NCBI RefSeq assembly: GCF_036408855.1
Contig: NZ_JAZGJQ010000001.1
Location: 1 to 64,000, forward strand
Length of the DNA stretch: 64,000 bases
Origin: Olsenella_K absiana
Lineage (GTDB): Bacteria; Actinomycetota; Coriobacteriia; Coriobacteriales; Atopobiaceae
Direction: 5' to 3'
Shown here: piece by piece, positions 43,604 to 52,752 of the stretch
Numbering within the stretch: the first letter of the stretch is position 1
How the letters are laid out: each line of letters begins with the position of its first letter
Notes under the pieces: generated by a model
Told to the model about the DNA's origin: nothing
Seen by the model: the letters and a program-made list of their open reading frames with translations, nothing else
Database searches by the model: none
Made by a program: the position numbers and the translations under genes

Positions 43604-46600
43604 ATGGGGCTCAGGGACGAGGGACGAGAGGCTGTGCGACGCGGCAGCGGACGGGGCAGAGGGGAGTTCGGCCGGCCCGCGGATACGCCTGGCGGCCTGG
43701 GTGCGCCTGCGCCCGGGTGCGACGGCGTCGGCTCGGAGGGGCTGTGCCTCCCCTCGACGGGCCGTGGAGTGCTCGCCGGGCTGCTCTCGCTCGTGATGGC
43801 CGCGTCGCCCCTTCCCCTGCCGCAGGCCCCGACAGCCGTCGCCGCTCCGCGCGCCGCCGAGGAGGCGCCGGGAGCGGGAGACGGTGCCGGGGACGCGTGC
43901 GGTGCGAGGGCCACGGCCCCGGACGCCGCCGGCGCCCCGTGCGTGGAGATCGAACCCGAAGTCGACGATCTGCTCGCGCCCGGGGTCTTCCGCTCGCGCT
44001 CCGTCGACATAAGGGTGGTGGGCGCCACGTCCGCGGCGGAGCCGCCCGAGGTCACCGTGAGGCGTGACGGGTCGGTCGTGCCGGTCGAGGCTGAATGGCT
44101 GTGGGACGAGCGGGCGCGTGCGCTCGCCTCACGCGTGACGCTCTCCGAGGAGGGCGAGTACTCCGACCTGGAGGTCGCTTGGAGGGGCCCCACGGGGGAG
44201 GCGCGTGCCGCCGCCTTCTCGGGGGAGGGGTCCTTCGTCGTGGACGCGCGGGCGCCCCGCGTGCTAGCGGCGTACGCGCACGACCTCGCGGGCAGGGAGG
44301 TCGACCTCCTCGGACTCGACGCGGGCGCGGGGCTCCTCCTCGCCGACGCGCGCGTCCGGGTGGTGGTGGAGGACGCCTCGCTCGACGAGGGCGGCTCGGG
44401 CGTGGCCACGTCCGCCGGGGCACCCGCTTCCCCGGTCGCTTGGGCGCACGAACGAGGGGAGGCGCGGGTCCGCTCCGCGACGGTCCGCCTCCCGGACGGC
44501 CCGGTGGGACTCGAGGTGGTCGCGAGGGACGGGGCCGGCCGCGCCGTCCGAGCGTGCGTGGCGGAGGGTGCGGCGGTGGTGGACACGACGGCGCCCGTCG
44601 TGGGCGCGCCGCTCAGGGCAGCGGGCGTGGGTCCTGCGCTCGAGGCTCGCGGCGCGCGCGTCAGAGCCGGGGAGGAGAGGGTAGCCCTCCCCGTGGACGA
44701 GGAGCGGCTCTCCGCGGTCTCGGCGGAGCTCGACGGCATCGAGCTCCCGGTGGCGTGGGAGGGTGGCCTCTGGGTGGCCGTCCTTCCTGAGGGCCGCCAT
44801 GGGCGCCTCACGGTGCGGGCGAGGGACGAGGCGGGAAACGTGGGCGAGGCGATCTTCCGCGACCTGCTCGTGGACACGACCAGACCCGTGGTCGGCCTTA
44901 GCTGGGCCGACGAGGCGCCCTCCACGGACGGCGTGCACTACGGCGCGGCACGCACCGCCCGCGTCGTCGTGCGGGAGCGCAACTGGGACCCTGGTGCGAT
45001 GCGCGTAGTGGTGCGCAGGTCGCTCGGCGGGCGGACCTCGACGGAGGTCCCCTCCGCCTGGGTCGACCGAGGGGACGTGCACGAGCAGGAGGTGCGCCTC
45101 GAGGGGGACGGCACCTACTCGATCGAGGTGTCGGGGACGGACGGTGCCGGCAACCCCGCCGAGCCCGTCTCGTGCGGCGGCTTCGTGATAGACCGGACGC
45201 TCCCCGCCGTGGCCGTGGGCCGCCCCGAGGCGGACGCGAGGTTCGGCGGCGTCGACCTCTACCGGACGAGGGTGGGCGTCACCCTCTCGATAGCTGACCG
45301 CAACCTCGACGAGGGCTCGCTGAGGGTGGTCCCCGGCGTGGGCTCGCCGTCCCTCCCGGACCCCCTCGACTGGGCGAGGGAGACCGCCGAGGACGGGACC
45401 GTCACGCTCTCCGAGCAGGTCACCTACGACGAGCCCGCGGAGGGGGAGGCGGGCGGGGAGCTGAGCGAGCCGACCGTCTCAGCGCGTGACCTCGCGGGGA
45501 ACGCGTCCGCCGCGGGCGGAGGCCCCTTCGTGGTTGACCGCAGCGCCCCGCGCGTCGTGCGGGCCGCCCTGGGCGGGGCGCCGAGCGCCGTGCTCGGCGG
45601 GGGCTCCTACGTCTTCTTCAACCGTCGCGAGAGCCTCACGTTCTGGCTGGAAGACAACCACCTCCTGGGCGGGGTGGACGCGAGCGGCCTCGGCGGCGCC
45701 TCTGACGCCGGCGGGGCGAGGGGACTGCCTCGGGCGAGGGTCGAGGTCCCGCTCGCGGGCGCCTCCGCCGGCGCGGCCATGGACCGCTCCTCGCTCCTCG
45801 TCGTCTCGGACCTCGTGGGCAACTCGCGCACGTGGGGTCTCGCCTCGCTGGGGTCCGTATCGAGCGACCGCGGCGGCGAGGAGCCCCTCGCCAACGTGCC
45901 CATCGAGGGGCTGGGGCATCCCCTCGAGCTCGTCGAGGACCTCGAGGTGCCCGAGGTCGCCCTCTCCGGGGCCGAGGCGGGCGCGTACTACGACGGCCCC
46001 AGGGCCGTCCGCGCGACGGTCACGGAGCGCAACTTCCCCTACCTCAGGCTCCTCGACCCCGGCCGGGTGGTCATGAGGGTCGTCCGCGTGGGCGTGACGG
46101 GCGAGCGTGAAGAGCGGACGGTTGCGGTAGCCGCCTTCTCGCCTGTGGGCTCCTCCTGGGCCCATGAGGAGACGATCGGAGAGGACGGGCGCTACCTCGT
46201 GAGCGCGCGGCTCGTGGACTGTGCGGGCAACGAGTCCGCCCCTGCGGAGATAGGCGAGTTCACCATCGACGGGACCCCTCCGGCGATCAGCGTCTCGTGG
46301 GACTCCGGAGAGGCGAGGAACGGCAGCTACTACGACAGGCCCCGGACCGCCACCGTCCACGTGACCGAGCGCAACTTCGACGCCGGGCTCGTCTCCTTGG
46401 ACACGGACGGGTCGCGCCAGCCCTGGCACGACGACGGAGACGACCACTGGTGCGAGGTCAGGTTCGCGGAGGACGGCGCCCACCACCTTGCGGTTCGCGC
46501 CTCGGACCTCGCCGGCAACGTCGCCGAGGAGGTCAGGGAGCCCGACTTCGTCGTCGACTCCTCCGCCCCCAGCATCACGTTGGGCGGGGTCGCCCAGGTG

Positions 46601-47821
46601 GTGGGCCCGTCGGGGGAGGGCGGCTCGGTCGCCCTCGAGGACGGGGGCGCCTACAACGGCGTCGTCGCCCCTACGCTCGTCGTCTCGGACGGCGTGGGGC
46701 TGGAGGAGGGGTCGGTATCCTACGAGCTCGTGGGGGCGAGGCGGGGGGACTCCACCGCCGAGCTGGCCGTCGAGGCTCGACGCGCGACCTCAACTGGTGA
46801 GGAGCTGCGGTTTCGCGACCTCGGCTCCATGGGAGAGGAGGGGGGTGCCGCCTACGACCCCTCGGCGGACGACGTGTACGAGATGCGCGTGCGGGTGAAG
46901 GACCTTGCGGGCAACGAGGCGGGCGCCGAGGTCTCCTTCTCCGTCAACAGGTTCGGCTCTAACTTCGTCGTGGAGGCGACGGACGGGGAAGGGGACGTCG
47001 AGCTAGGCAACAACGTGCTGCTCACGAGCCCTCCCACGATCTGTGTGCGCGAGGTCAGCGTCTGTGGCATCAGGGAGGGGGAGAGCGAGGTCGTGAAGGA
47101 GTACGCGAACAGGACGACCCCGATCGCCCGCACGCCCGCGCCCGCCCCCGAGGACGACGCCGGCTGGCGCCTCGAGGAGGCGGAAGGCTCGGGGAGGGCG
47201 GGGGGCGTCGGATGGACCGAGTGCGTCTACCGGATAGGCAGCGGGAACTTCGGCCTGGGAAGCGACTCGGACTCAGGCGACGGCGGGCAGGGAAGCTACG
47301 GCGTCAGTCTCTCCTCGCGGGACAGGGCCGGCAACGTGAGCACGACCGCGGGCTACTGGGACGTGGACCTGGAGACGGGGACGGCGGACGCGAAGAGCGC
47401 GGACCTCTCCTTCACCCTCGACGAGCTGGGCCCTGAGGTGGAGGGGGTGTCGACGCCCGCCGGCGTGGCGGTGGGGAGATGGTGCGACGTCGAGATCCGC
47501 GTCCGTGACGACATCAGCAACGGGGACGTGGTCACGGCCTCGGCGGACGGGGTCCCGGTCGAGGTTACGGGGCCTTCCGCGGGGACGGGGACCTACGTCG
47601 CGCGGATTTACGCGCGGCCGTTCGCGTCACGGGAGCTCGAGGTGGAGGTCTGCGACTACGCGGGCAGGAGGACGCGCGCGGCCGGCGGCCGAGTCTACGT
47701 GTCCACCCTCGTGCCCGAGGTCGCGGCGTCCCTGACGGCGGCCACTGGCCTCGTTGCATGGCTCCGCCGTCGACGCGGGCGTCTGTCGGGGAGGTCCGAG
47801 GAGAGGGAAGGGCGGGGCTAG
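43604..47821 (+). CDS. Large secreted protein with repeated Ig-like domains and C-terminal anchor
   Basis: The 1405-residue protein has a long basic N-terminal region, a hydrophobic signal segment (about 54-80, GVLAGLLSLVMAASPLPLPQ) and a chain of bacterial Ig-like domains. Domain boundaries are marked by FVIDRTLP- and FTIDGTPP-type strands. The repeated E/D-R-N motif occurs at E458 (ERNWD), D565 (DRNLD), E808 (ERNFP) and E922 (ERNFD). A weak hydrophobic stretch followed by RRRRG near the end may anchor it in the membrane; there is no LPXTG motif. The likely role is adhesion or surface layer. It sits between a LytTR regulator and a Ser/Thr kinase, 35 bases before the latter. Confidence 0.8.
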   Translation: MGLRDEGREAVRRGSGRGRGEFGRPADTPGGLGAPAPGCDGVGSEGLCLPSTGRGVLAGLLSLVMAASPLPLPQAPTAVAAPRAAEEAPGAGDGAGDACGARATAPDAAGAPCVEIEPEVDDLLAPGVFRSRSVDIRVVGATSAAEPPEVTVRRDGSVVPVEAEWLWDERARALASRVTLSEEGEYSDLEVAWRGPTGEARAAAFSGEGSFVVDARAPRVLAAYAHDLAGREVDLLGLDAGAGLLLADARVRVVVEDASLDEGGSGVATSAGAPASPVAWAHERGEARVRSATVRLPDGPVGLEVVARDGAGRAVRACVAEGAAVVDTTAPVVGAPLRAAGVGPALEARGARVRAGEERVALPVDEERLSAVSAELDGIELPVAWEGGLWVAVLPEGRHGRLTVRARDEAGNVGEAIFRDLLVDTTRPVVGLSWADEAPSTDGVHYGAARTARVVVRERNWDPGAMRVVVRRSLGGRTSTEVPSAWVDRGDVHEQEVRLEGDGTYSIEVSGTDGAGNPAEPVSCGGFVIDRTLPAVAVGRPEADARFGGVDLYRTRVGVTLSIADRNLDEGSLRVVPGVGSPSLPDPLDWARETAEDGTVTLSEQVTYDEPAEGEAGGELSEPTVSARDLAGNASAAGGGPFVVDRSAPRVVRAALGGAPSAVLGGGSYVFFNRRESLTFWLEDNHLLGGVDASGLGGASDAGGARGLPRARVEVPLAGASAGAAMDRSSLLVVSDLVGNSRTWGLASLGSVSSDRGGEEPLANVPIEGLGHPLELVEDLEVPEVALSGAEAGAYYDGPRAVRATVTERNFPYLRLLDPGRVVMRVVRVGVTGEREERTVAVAAFSPVGSSWAHEETIGEDGRYLVSARLVDCAGNESAPAEIGEFTIDGTPPAISVSWDSGEARNGSYYDRPRTATVHVTERNFDAGLVSLDTDGSRQPWHDDGDDHWCEVRFAEDGAHHLAVRASDLAGNVAEEVREPDFVVDSSAPSITLGGVAQVVGPSGEGGSVALEDGGAYNGVVAPTLVVSDGVGLEEGSVSYELVGARRGDSTAELAVEARRATSTGEELRFRDLGSMGEEGGAAYDPSADDVYEMRVRVKDLAGNEAGAEVSFSVNRFGSNFVVEATDGEGDVELGNNVLLTSPPTICVREVSVCGIREGESEVVKEYANRTTPIARTPAPAPEDDAGWRLEEAEGSGRAGGVGWTECVYRIGSGNFGLGSDSDSGDGGQGSYGVSLSSRDRAGNVSTTAGYWDVDLETGTADAKSADLSFTLDELGPEVEGVSTPAGVAVGRWCDVEIRVRDDISNGDVVTASADGVPVEVTGPSAGTGTYVARIYARPFASRELEVEVCDYAGRRTRAAGGRVYVSTLVPEVAASLTAATGLVAWLRRRRGRLSGRSEEREGRG

Positions 47822-47855
47822 CCCCGCAGTCGGATCCGTGGGAGGGAGGCCCGCG

Positions 47856-49673
47856 ATGGGAATCGGCGTAGGCGACGTGGTCGGCGGCAGGTACGAGGTG
47901 CTCGCGGGCATCGGCGCGGGCGGCATGTCCCGCGTCTGGCTCGCCAGGGACGCGAGGCTCCAGAAGCTCTGGGCGGTCAAGGAGGTGAGGCGGGACGTGC
48001 CCGCGTCACAGGGCGAGGCCGCCCGGAGGGCGATCCTCGACGAGGCGAACCTCATGAAGGGCCTCGACCATCCCGCGATCCCGCGCGTGGTCGAGATCGC
48101 GGAGCTTGCGGACGGCAGCCCCTACGTGGTAATGGACTACGTGGAGGGCCGCTCCCTCGCCTCGCTTATGGCAGAGTCGCCTGGGGGACTCGACCAGGCG
48201 GACGTCGTCTCCTGGGGCCTCCAGCTCTGCGACGTCCTGGGCTACCTCCACCACCGCGAGCCCCCGGTCGTCTATAGGGACCTGAAGCCGGCGAACGTCA
48301 TAGCGAAAGACGACGGGACGGTCAGGCTCGTCGACTTCGGCATCGCCGAGGAGCTCGCCCCGGACGGCTCGGGCGACGGCAGGCTCGTGGGCTCGCGGGG
48401 CTACGCGGCGCCCGAGCAGATGGGCGACCCGGGCCTCCGGCGGCTGCCCCTGGATGGGCGTGCAGACGTGTACGCGCTGGGGATGACCCTCTACTCCCTC
48501 CTGACGGGGGAGGTGCCGACAGGCGCCTCGGGCGCGTCGCCGGGGGAGTGGGCACCCCGACTCGACGACCCCCGGCTCCCCGAGGGCCTCGGTCGCGTCA
48601 TCGCGAGGGCGACCAGCGCGGACCGGGAGCTCCGCTACCAGGACATGTCGGAGATGCGCCTCGACCTGGAGCACCACGAGAGGCTGACGTGCGCCTACCG
48701 GGCCGCCCTGCGCTCCAGGCTCCGGCGCTTCCGCGCGTCGGTCGCCCTGGGTTGCTCGCTGCTCGCGGCGTCGGCCTCGTGCCTCGCCGGCTCCGTCGTG
48801 GCGCGGACCCGCTCGTACGAGGGCCTGATGCGCGAGGCCACCGCGGCCCAGGACGCGGAGGCGCGGGAGGGGGCGCTCCGTCGCGCAATCTCGACCTCGC
48901 CGGGAGACGCCGCGGCGTACGAGGCGCTGGTGGCGGCCTACAAGGAGGACGGGACGTTCGGCGAGGCCGAGGCGCGGCGGTGGGCCTCGACCTGGGCGGA
49001 GTGGGGGAGCGCTCTTGGGGGCAGCGACCGGCTCGCCCGCGTCTGCTACGACGTGGGCATCCTCTTCCTGTGCTACTACGACCCGTCCGAGGGCGGCGGG
49101 ACCGCGGACGTGGGGTCGGGACGGTGTGCCCTCGAGCGCGCCAGTCGCGCCGCCGGGTGGTTCAGGCTCGCACGAGGGGCCTGCGACGAGGAGAGGGGGG
49201 ACTTCCGGGGTCTGGTGGTCACGGATGGCTGCGACGAGTACGCGCGCGCGGGCGACTACGAGACCATCGCCACCTTCCACCTCGCCCTCGTCGAGGCGCA
49301 GAGGGAGGGGAGGGACGCCACCGCGCTCTACGCCTCCCTCTGGGGGACCCTGAACTCGGCCCTGGGACAGGCGGCGGTGGGGGACGAGGCGAGCCGCGAG
49401 CCCATCGTCGCCCTACGTCTCTGCCAGATGGCGCACGAGGCTCTCGCCTCGCCCGCGCACCTCGAGGGGATGAGGCGCGCGGGCGTGAGCAGGGAGGAGG
49501 TGGAGGCCCTGGCGCGGCGGGTCGAGGAGCAGGCACGCTCGCTCTCAGGCTTCGCCCATGCCAACCGCGAGTCGGCGTGGGCGATGTATATGGAGGTGAC
49601 CCTGGGCGCCGAGGGCGTCAGGAGGAACGTGGAGGACGTCTTTGGCAACCCGACCGTACGTCTGAAGGGGTGA
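47856..49673 (+). CDS. PknB-type Ser/Thr protein kinase with one membrane helix
   Basis: The 605-residue protein has a complete N-terminal kinase domain: glycine loop GIGAGGMSRV, lysine K42 (AVKEV), catalytic YRDLKPAN (D142), DFG at 160-162 and APEQ at 186-189. A membrane helix follows (about 293-315), then an extracellular region of about 290 residues with no PASTA repeats, rich in helices and acidic residues, that may sense an external signal. The ATG at 47856 follows GGAGGGAGG. It is probably cotranscribed with the Ig-like protein. A PP2C phosphatase and an FHA protein 5-7 kb downstream are likely partners. Confidence 0.9.
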   Translation: MGIGVGDVVGGRYEVLAGIGAGGMSRVWLARDARLQKLWAVKEVRRDVPASQGEAARRAILDEANLMKGLDHPAIPRVVEIAELADGSPYVVMDYVEGRSLASLMAESPGGLDQADVVSWGLQLCDVLGYLHHREPPVVYRDLKPANVIAKDDGTVRLVDFGIAEELAPDGSGDGRLVGSRGYAAPEQMGDPGLRRLPLDGRADVYALGMTLYSLLTGEVPTGASGASPGEWAPRLDDPRLPEGLGRVIARATSADRELRYQDMSEMRLDLEHHERLTCAYRAALRSRLRRFRASVALGCSLLAASASCLAGSVVARTRSYEGLMREATAAQDAEAREGALRRAISTSPGDAAAYEALVAAYKEDGTFGEAEARRWASTWAEWGSALGGSDRLARVCYDVGILFLCYYDPSEGGGTADVGSGRCALERASRAAGWFRLARGACDEERGDFRGLVVTDGCDEYARAGDYETIATFHLALVEAQREGRDATALYASLWGTLNSALGQAAVGDEASREPIVALRLCQMAHEALASPAHLEGMRRAGVSREEVEALARRVEEQARSLSGFAHANRESAWAMYMEVTLGAEGVRRNVEDVFGNPTVRLKG

Positions 49674-49683
49674 GGTGGGGAAG

Positions 49684-50349
49684 ATGCAGGGTGCGCCTGG
49701 TGTCCAGGAGGTCCTTCTCGCGCTGGGGGCGGCGCTCATGCTCGCCTCCCTCTGCGTGGGCGCGTACGCCGCGAGGGCCTACCTCAAAGACGACGTCAGG
49801 GGTGCGCGCGAGGAGCTCGGCCGCCTCCGCGCGACGCAGGGGCGCTCCGCCTCGTGGCCGGGGGTCGCGCCGCGCGGGAGAGGGGAGCGTCCCGGCGTGG
49901 GTGCCGGGGTCGCCCGCGAGATTCGGCCCGCGGTCGGGCGAGGCGAGCCGAGGCTCGCGCGCCCACCCTGTACGCCGACGACGCCGCCCGCATCTGCGAC
50001 GGCGCCCACCACGGCGCCGTCGCCCGCGTCGCTCCCCACCCTGGTGGCCAACCCGATCCTCGCGCCGGCGCCGCACGGGTGCGCCTCTGAGCCCACGCTC
50101 GACCTCAGGCACCCCCTGCCCCTTGCACCGCCCGAGCCGCCCCGCCGGGAGGGGACGAGCTCGGACGGAGCCGAGCGTCCCGTCGCACACCATGCATCGC
50201 CGCCCGAGGGCGAGGGGGTCGTGCCGGAGGGCGGGGCGCACCGTCGCGGCGATCGCGCGGGGCGGGGCGTGCCTGCGGTATCTTCTATGGGGGAAGCGTC
50301 CGAGCTGGAGGGAGTCATGCAATGTCCTGCGCGAGGCTCGTCATCATGA
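49684..50349 (+). CDS. Pro-rich membrane-anchored protein of unknown function
   Basis: The predicted 221-residue protein has one N-terminal membrane helix (about 10-32, LLALGAALMLASLCVGAYA) and then a low-complexity Pro/Ala/Arg/Thr-rich tail without motifs. ATG 49684 has GAGGTGGGG upstream; a GTG at 49675 is an alternative. The frame overlaps the start of the phosphoglycerate mutase by 28 bases, and its last part may be chance, so the true end could be less meaningful than the start. It follows the kinase within 10 bases, suggesting a shared transcript. Confidence 0.5.
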   Translation: MQGAPGVQEVLLALGAALMLASLCVGAYAARAYLKDDVRGAREELGRLRATQGRSASWPGVAPRGRGERPGVGAGVAREIRPAVGRGEPRLARPPCTPTTPPASATAPTTAPSPASLPTLVANPILAPAPHGCASEPTLDLRHPLPLAPPEPPRREGTSSDGAERPVAHHASPPEGEGVVPEGGAHRRGDRAGRGVPAVSSMGEASELEGVMQCPARGSSS

Positions 50350-51116
50350 GGCACGGGGAGAGTACCTGGACCGACAAGGCCGTCAACCGCTTCGCGGGCT
50401 GGGTCGACGTCCCCCTCACCGAGCGGGGCCGCGAGCAGGCGCGCCATGCGGGCGAGCTCATGCGCGACGCCGGGATCCTGCCGGACGCGCTCTTCACCTC
50501 GGTCTTGCGCAGGACGATAGAGAGCGCCGACCTCGCGCTCGACGTGGTCGACCGCATGTGGGTCCCCGTCATCCGCACCTGGCGGCTGAACGAGCGGCAC
50601 TACGGCTCCTTCCAGGGCCAGACCCGCCCCGCCATGCGCGAGAGGTACGGCGACGAGCTCTTCAGGACCTACCGGCGCAGCTTCGACGTGCGGCCGCCCG
50701 AGATCGACCTCGACTCGGAGTTCTTCACCGGGCGCGACGTGCGCTACGGGATGGTCGCCCAGGACGGGCTCGACCACATCGACCCGAGCAAGGTCCGCTC
50801 CGAGTGCCTCAAGGACGTGATCGCCCGCCTCACCCCGTTCTGGCACGCGCTCGTGACGCCGTGCCTGCTGCAGGGCGAGACGGTCCTGGTGGTGACCCAC
50901 GGGTCGGTCTGCCGCTCGCTCATCAAGGTGATCGAGGGGGTCTCGGACGAGGAGATCCGCTCGATCAACGTGCCGACGGGCGTGCCGCGCGTCTATGACT
51001 TCGAGGTCGGCACCTTCGGGGGCCTCGAGGTGGCGGGGGAGGGGCGCTACCTCGACCCCGACGCGGCGAGGAGAGGCATCGCGGAGACCCTCGGCCTCGA
51101 GGGGCACGCGAGCTAG
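50322..51116 (+). CDS. gpmA: 2,3-bisphosphoglycerate-dependent phosphoglycerate mutase
   Basis: The 264-residue glycolytic enzyme interconverts 3- and 2-phosphoglycerate through a phosphohistidine. RHGES (10-14) carries the phosphorylated H11, followed by NRFAGWVDVPLTERG. ERHYG near residue 90 and VTHGS with H193 are the other active-site blocks. It is a little longer than typical GpmA (230-250). GGAGGGAG precedes the ATG by nine bases. Glycolysis genes are not otherwise present nearby. Confidence 0.93.
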   Translation: MSCARLVIMRHGESTWTDKAVNRFAGWVDVPLTERGREQARHAGELMRDAGILPDALFTSVLRRTIESADLALDVVDRMWVPVIRTWRLNERHYGSFQGQTRPAMRERYGDELFRTYRRSFDVRPPEIDLDSEFFTGRDVRYGMVAQDGLDHIDPSKVRSECLKDVIARLTPFWHALVTPCLLQGETVLVVTHGSVCRSLIKVIEGVSDEEIRSINVPTGVPRVYDFEVGTFGGLEVAGEGRYLDPDAARRGIAETLGLEGHAS

Positions 51117-51216
51117 GCGAGGCGCCGGGAGGCGCCGGGCGCGGCCGGAGCTGCCGCGCCGGACGCGGCGGGCGGGGTCGCCGCGGGCATGCAGGGAGCT
51201 ATGCAGGGAAGGGCTC

Positions 51217-52680
51217 ATGAGGAAGACATACGTCGTCATACTGCCGGACCGCGCGGGGGAGCTGCTCTCCGTGATGCGGGCGCTCGAGGAGTCGGGCATG
51301 GACGTCAAGCGGGTGAGCCACAACGCCGTGGTCGACCCGCACACCTACTTCGTCGACGCCGAGGGGACGGGGGCCGCGCTCGCGGACGCCGACGCCTCCC
51401 TCGACGAGATGGGGGTGCTCGACTCGAGCGCCGAGGTCGGCGAGGTGGCGCTGCTCGAGCTCACGGTGGGGGACTCCGTGGGCGCCCTCGTACCGGCACT
51501 CGAGCTCATCTACGGCTACGGCTTCAACATCACCTTCTGCGACGCGAGGGTGACGTCTCCCGGTGACCAGAAGGTGCTCGTGGGCGTCTACGTGGAGCAG
51601 GCGGAGGACCTCGACCCCTTCCTGGCCGAGGCGAGGAGGATCTGCCCCACGCGCGTCGTGCCCTACGACAAGAGCCGGCACGTGATCGACAACTCCTACT
51701 TCTACCTCTCGTTCGCCCGTGGGATGGGCGGGAGGCTGGGGCTTTCGGCCGAGCAGGAGCACACGGTCCTGGTGAACTCGAACAGGATCGTGCAGAGCCT
51801 GGAGGGCACGGGCGCCAACCCCTTCAAGCCCTTCGAGTACCTCGACGACTTCGCGTCGGGCATCGAGGAGTACCGGGGCGACGCGTTCGCGCGCGCGACC
51901 AGGGTGACGCGCCTCGAGACGCCCGGAGGCGTCCGCTGCACGTGCGTGGAGCCGCCGGCCGGCTCGAACACGTGGATACTCGAGGCCGAGGGGCGCCTGC
52001 TCTGCATCGACTCGGGCTACAGGGCCTTCCGGCGGGAGTACCAAGGACTCTACCGCTCGCTCTTCCCGGACTGGGACGGGTGTAGGAAGGAGCTCCTCCT
52101 GACGCACGCAGACATCGACCACGCGGGCTGCACGGACCTCTTCGACGCCGTGTACGCGGTGAGGGACGTGCTGGACAACTTCGGGATGGAGGCGGCGGGC
52201 GAGCCCAACTTGCGCGCCGGCAACCCCCTGCACCGCGCCTACGAGGAGATCGCCAAGGTCCTGACCTCCTACGAGCCGCCCGTCGTCGACGGCAGGTTCT
52301 CCTGCATCGGCCACAAAGACCGCTTCTCAGACGACCCGATCGCGCGGTGCTACACGGCTGCGGGAGAGGAGGCCTGGCTCGAGGTCCCGCCGTTCCGCTT
52401 CGAGGTCTGGCAGGGCGCGGGCGGCCACGTGCCCGGCGAGACCGTCCTCGTCGACCGCGCGCAGCGCGTCTGCGTCTCGGGGGACATCTTCGTGAACGTG
52501 CACGACGAGACGAAGCAGCAGAGGCGCTTCGACTCGCTCGCCCCCTACCTCATGGTCTCGGTCGATATGAACCCCGAGCTCAGCAGGAGGGAGCGCAAGG
52601 CCCTCTTCGGGATGCTCGATGCGGGCGAGTGGCTGGTCCTGGGTGGTCACGGGGCGCCCTACCGCCACGTCGCGGGGTAG
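51217..52680 (+). CDS. ACT-domain / metallo-beta-lactamase-fold fusion protein
   Basis: The 487-residue protein combines an N-terminal regulatory half and a catalytic half. Residues 1-150 contain two ACT-like folds (YVVILPDRAGELLSVMRALEESGMDV and ALLELTVGDSVGALVPALELI), the pattern of amino-acid-sensing domains. Residues about 230-487 are an MBL-fold domain with THADIDHAG (H297, D299, D301, H302), GGHVPGE and GGHGAPY as metal-site blocks. It may hydrolyse a thioester or phosphoester under amino-acid control. GGGAAGGGCTC precedes the ATG. I cannot name a characterised homologue. Confidence 0.75.
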   Translation: MRKTYVVILPDRAGELLSVMRALEESGMDVKRVSHNAVVDPHTYFVDAEGTGAALADADASLDEMGVLDSSAEVGEVALLELTVGDSVGALVPALELIYGYGFNITFCDARVTSPGDQKVLVGVYVEQAEDLDPFLAEARRICPTRVVPYDKSRHVIDNSYFYLSFARGMGGRLGLSAEQEHTVLVNSNRIVQSLEGTGANPFKPFEYLDDFASGIEEYRGDAFARATRVTRLETPGGVRCTCVEPPAGSNTWILEAEGRLLCIDSGYRAFRREYQGLYRSLFPDWDGCRKELLLTHADIDHAGCTDLFDAVYAVRDVLDNFGMEAAGEPNLRAGNPLHRAYEEIAKVLTSYEPPVVDGRFSCIGHKDRFSDDPIARCYTAAGEEAWLEVPPFRFEVWQGAGGHVPGETVLVDRAQRVCVSGDIFVNVHDETKQQRRFDSLAPYLMVSVDMNPELSRRERKALFGMLDAGEWLVLGGHGAPYRHVAG

Positions 52681-52704
52681 GGCTGGCAGGGGCCGAGCCA
52701 TCGG

Positions 52705-52749
52705 AACCCGCGAGGGGTGGGGTCCGGCGGGCAGCGCCCCTCGCGGGTT
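52705..52749. terminator. Bidirectional terminator between the ACT-MBL gene and degV
   Basis: AACCCGCGAGGGG (52705-52717) pairs with CCCCTCGCGGGTT (52737-52749). GGGTTTCGC on the plus strand supplies a short T-run. It lies between converging stops. Confidence 0.75.
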
Positions 52750-52752
52750 TCG

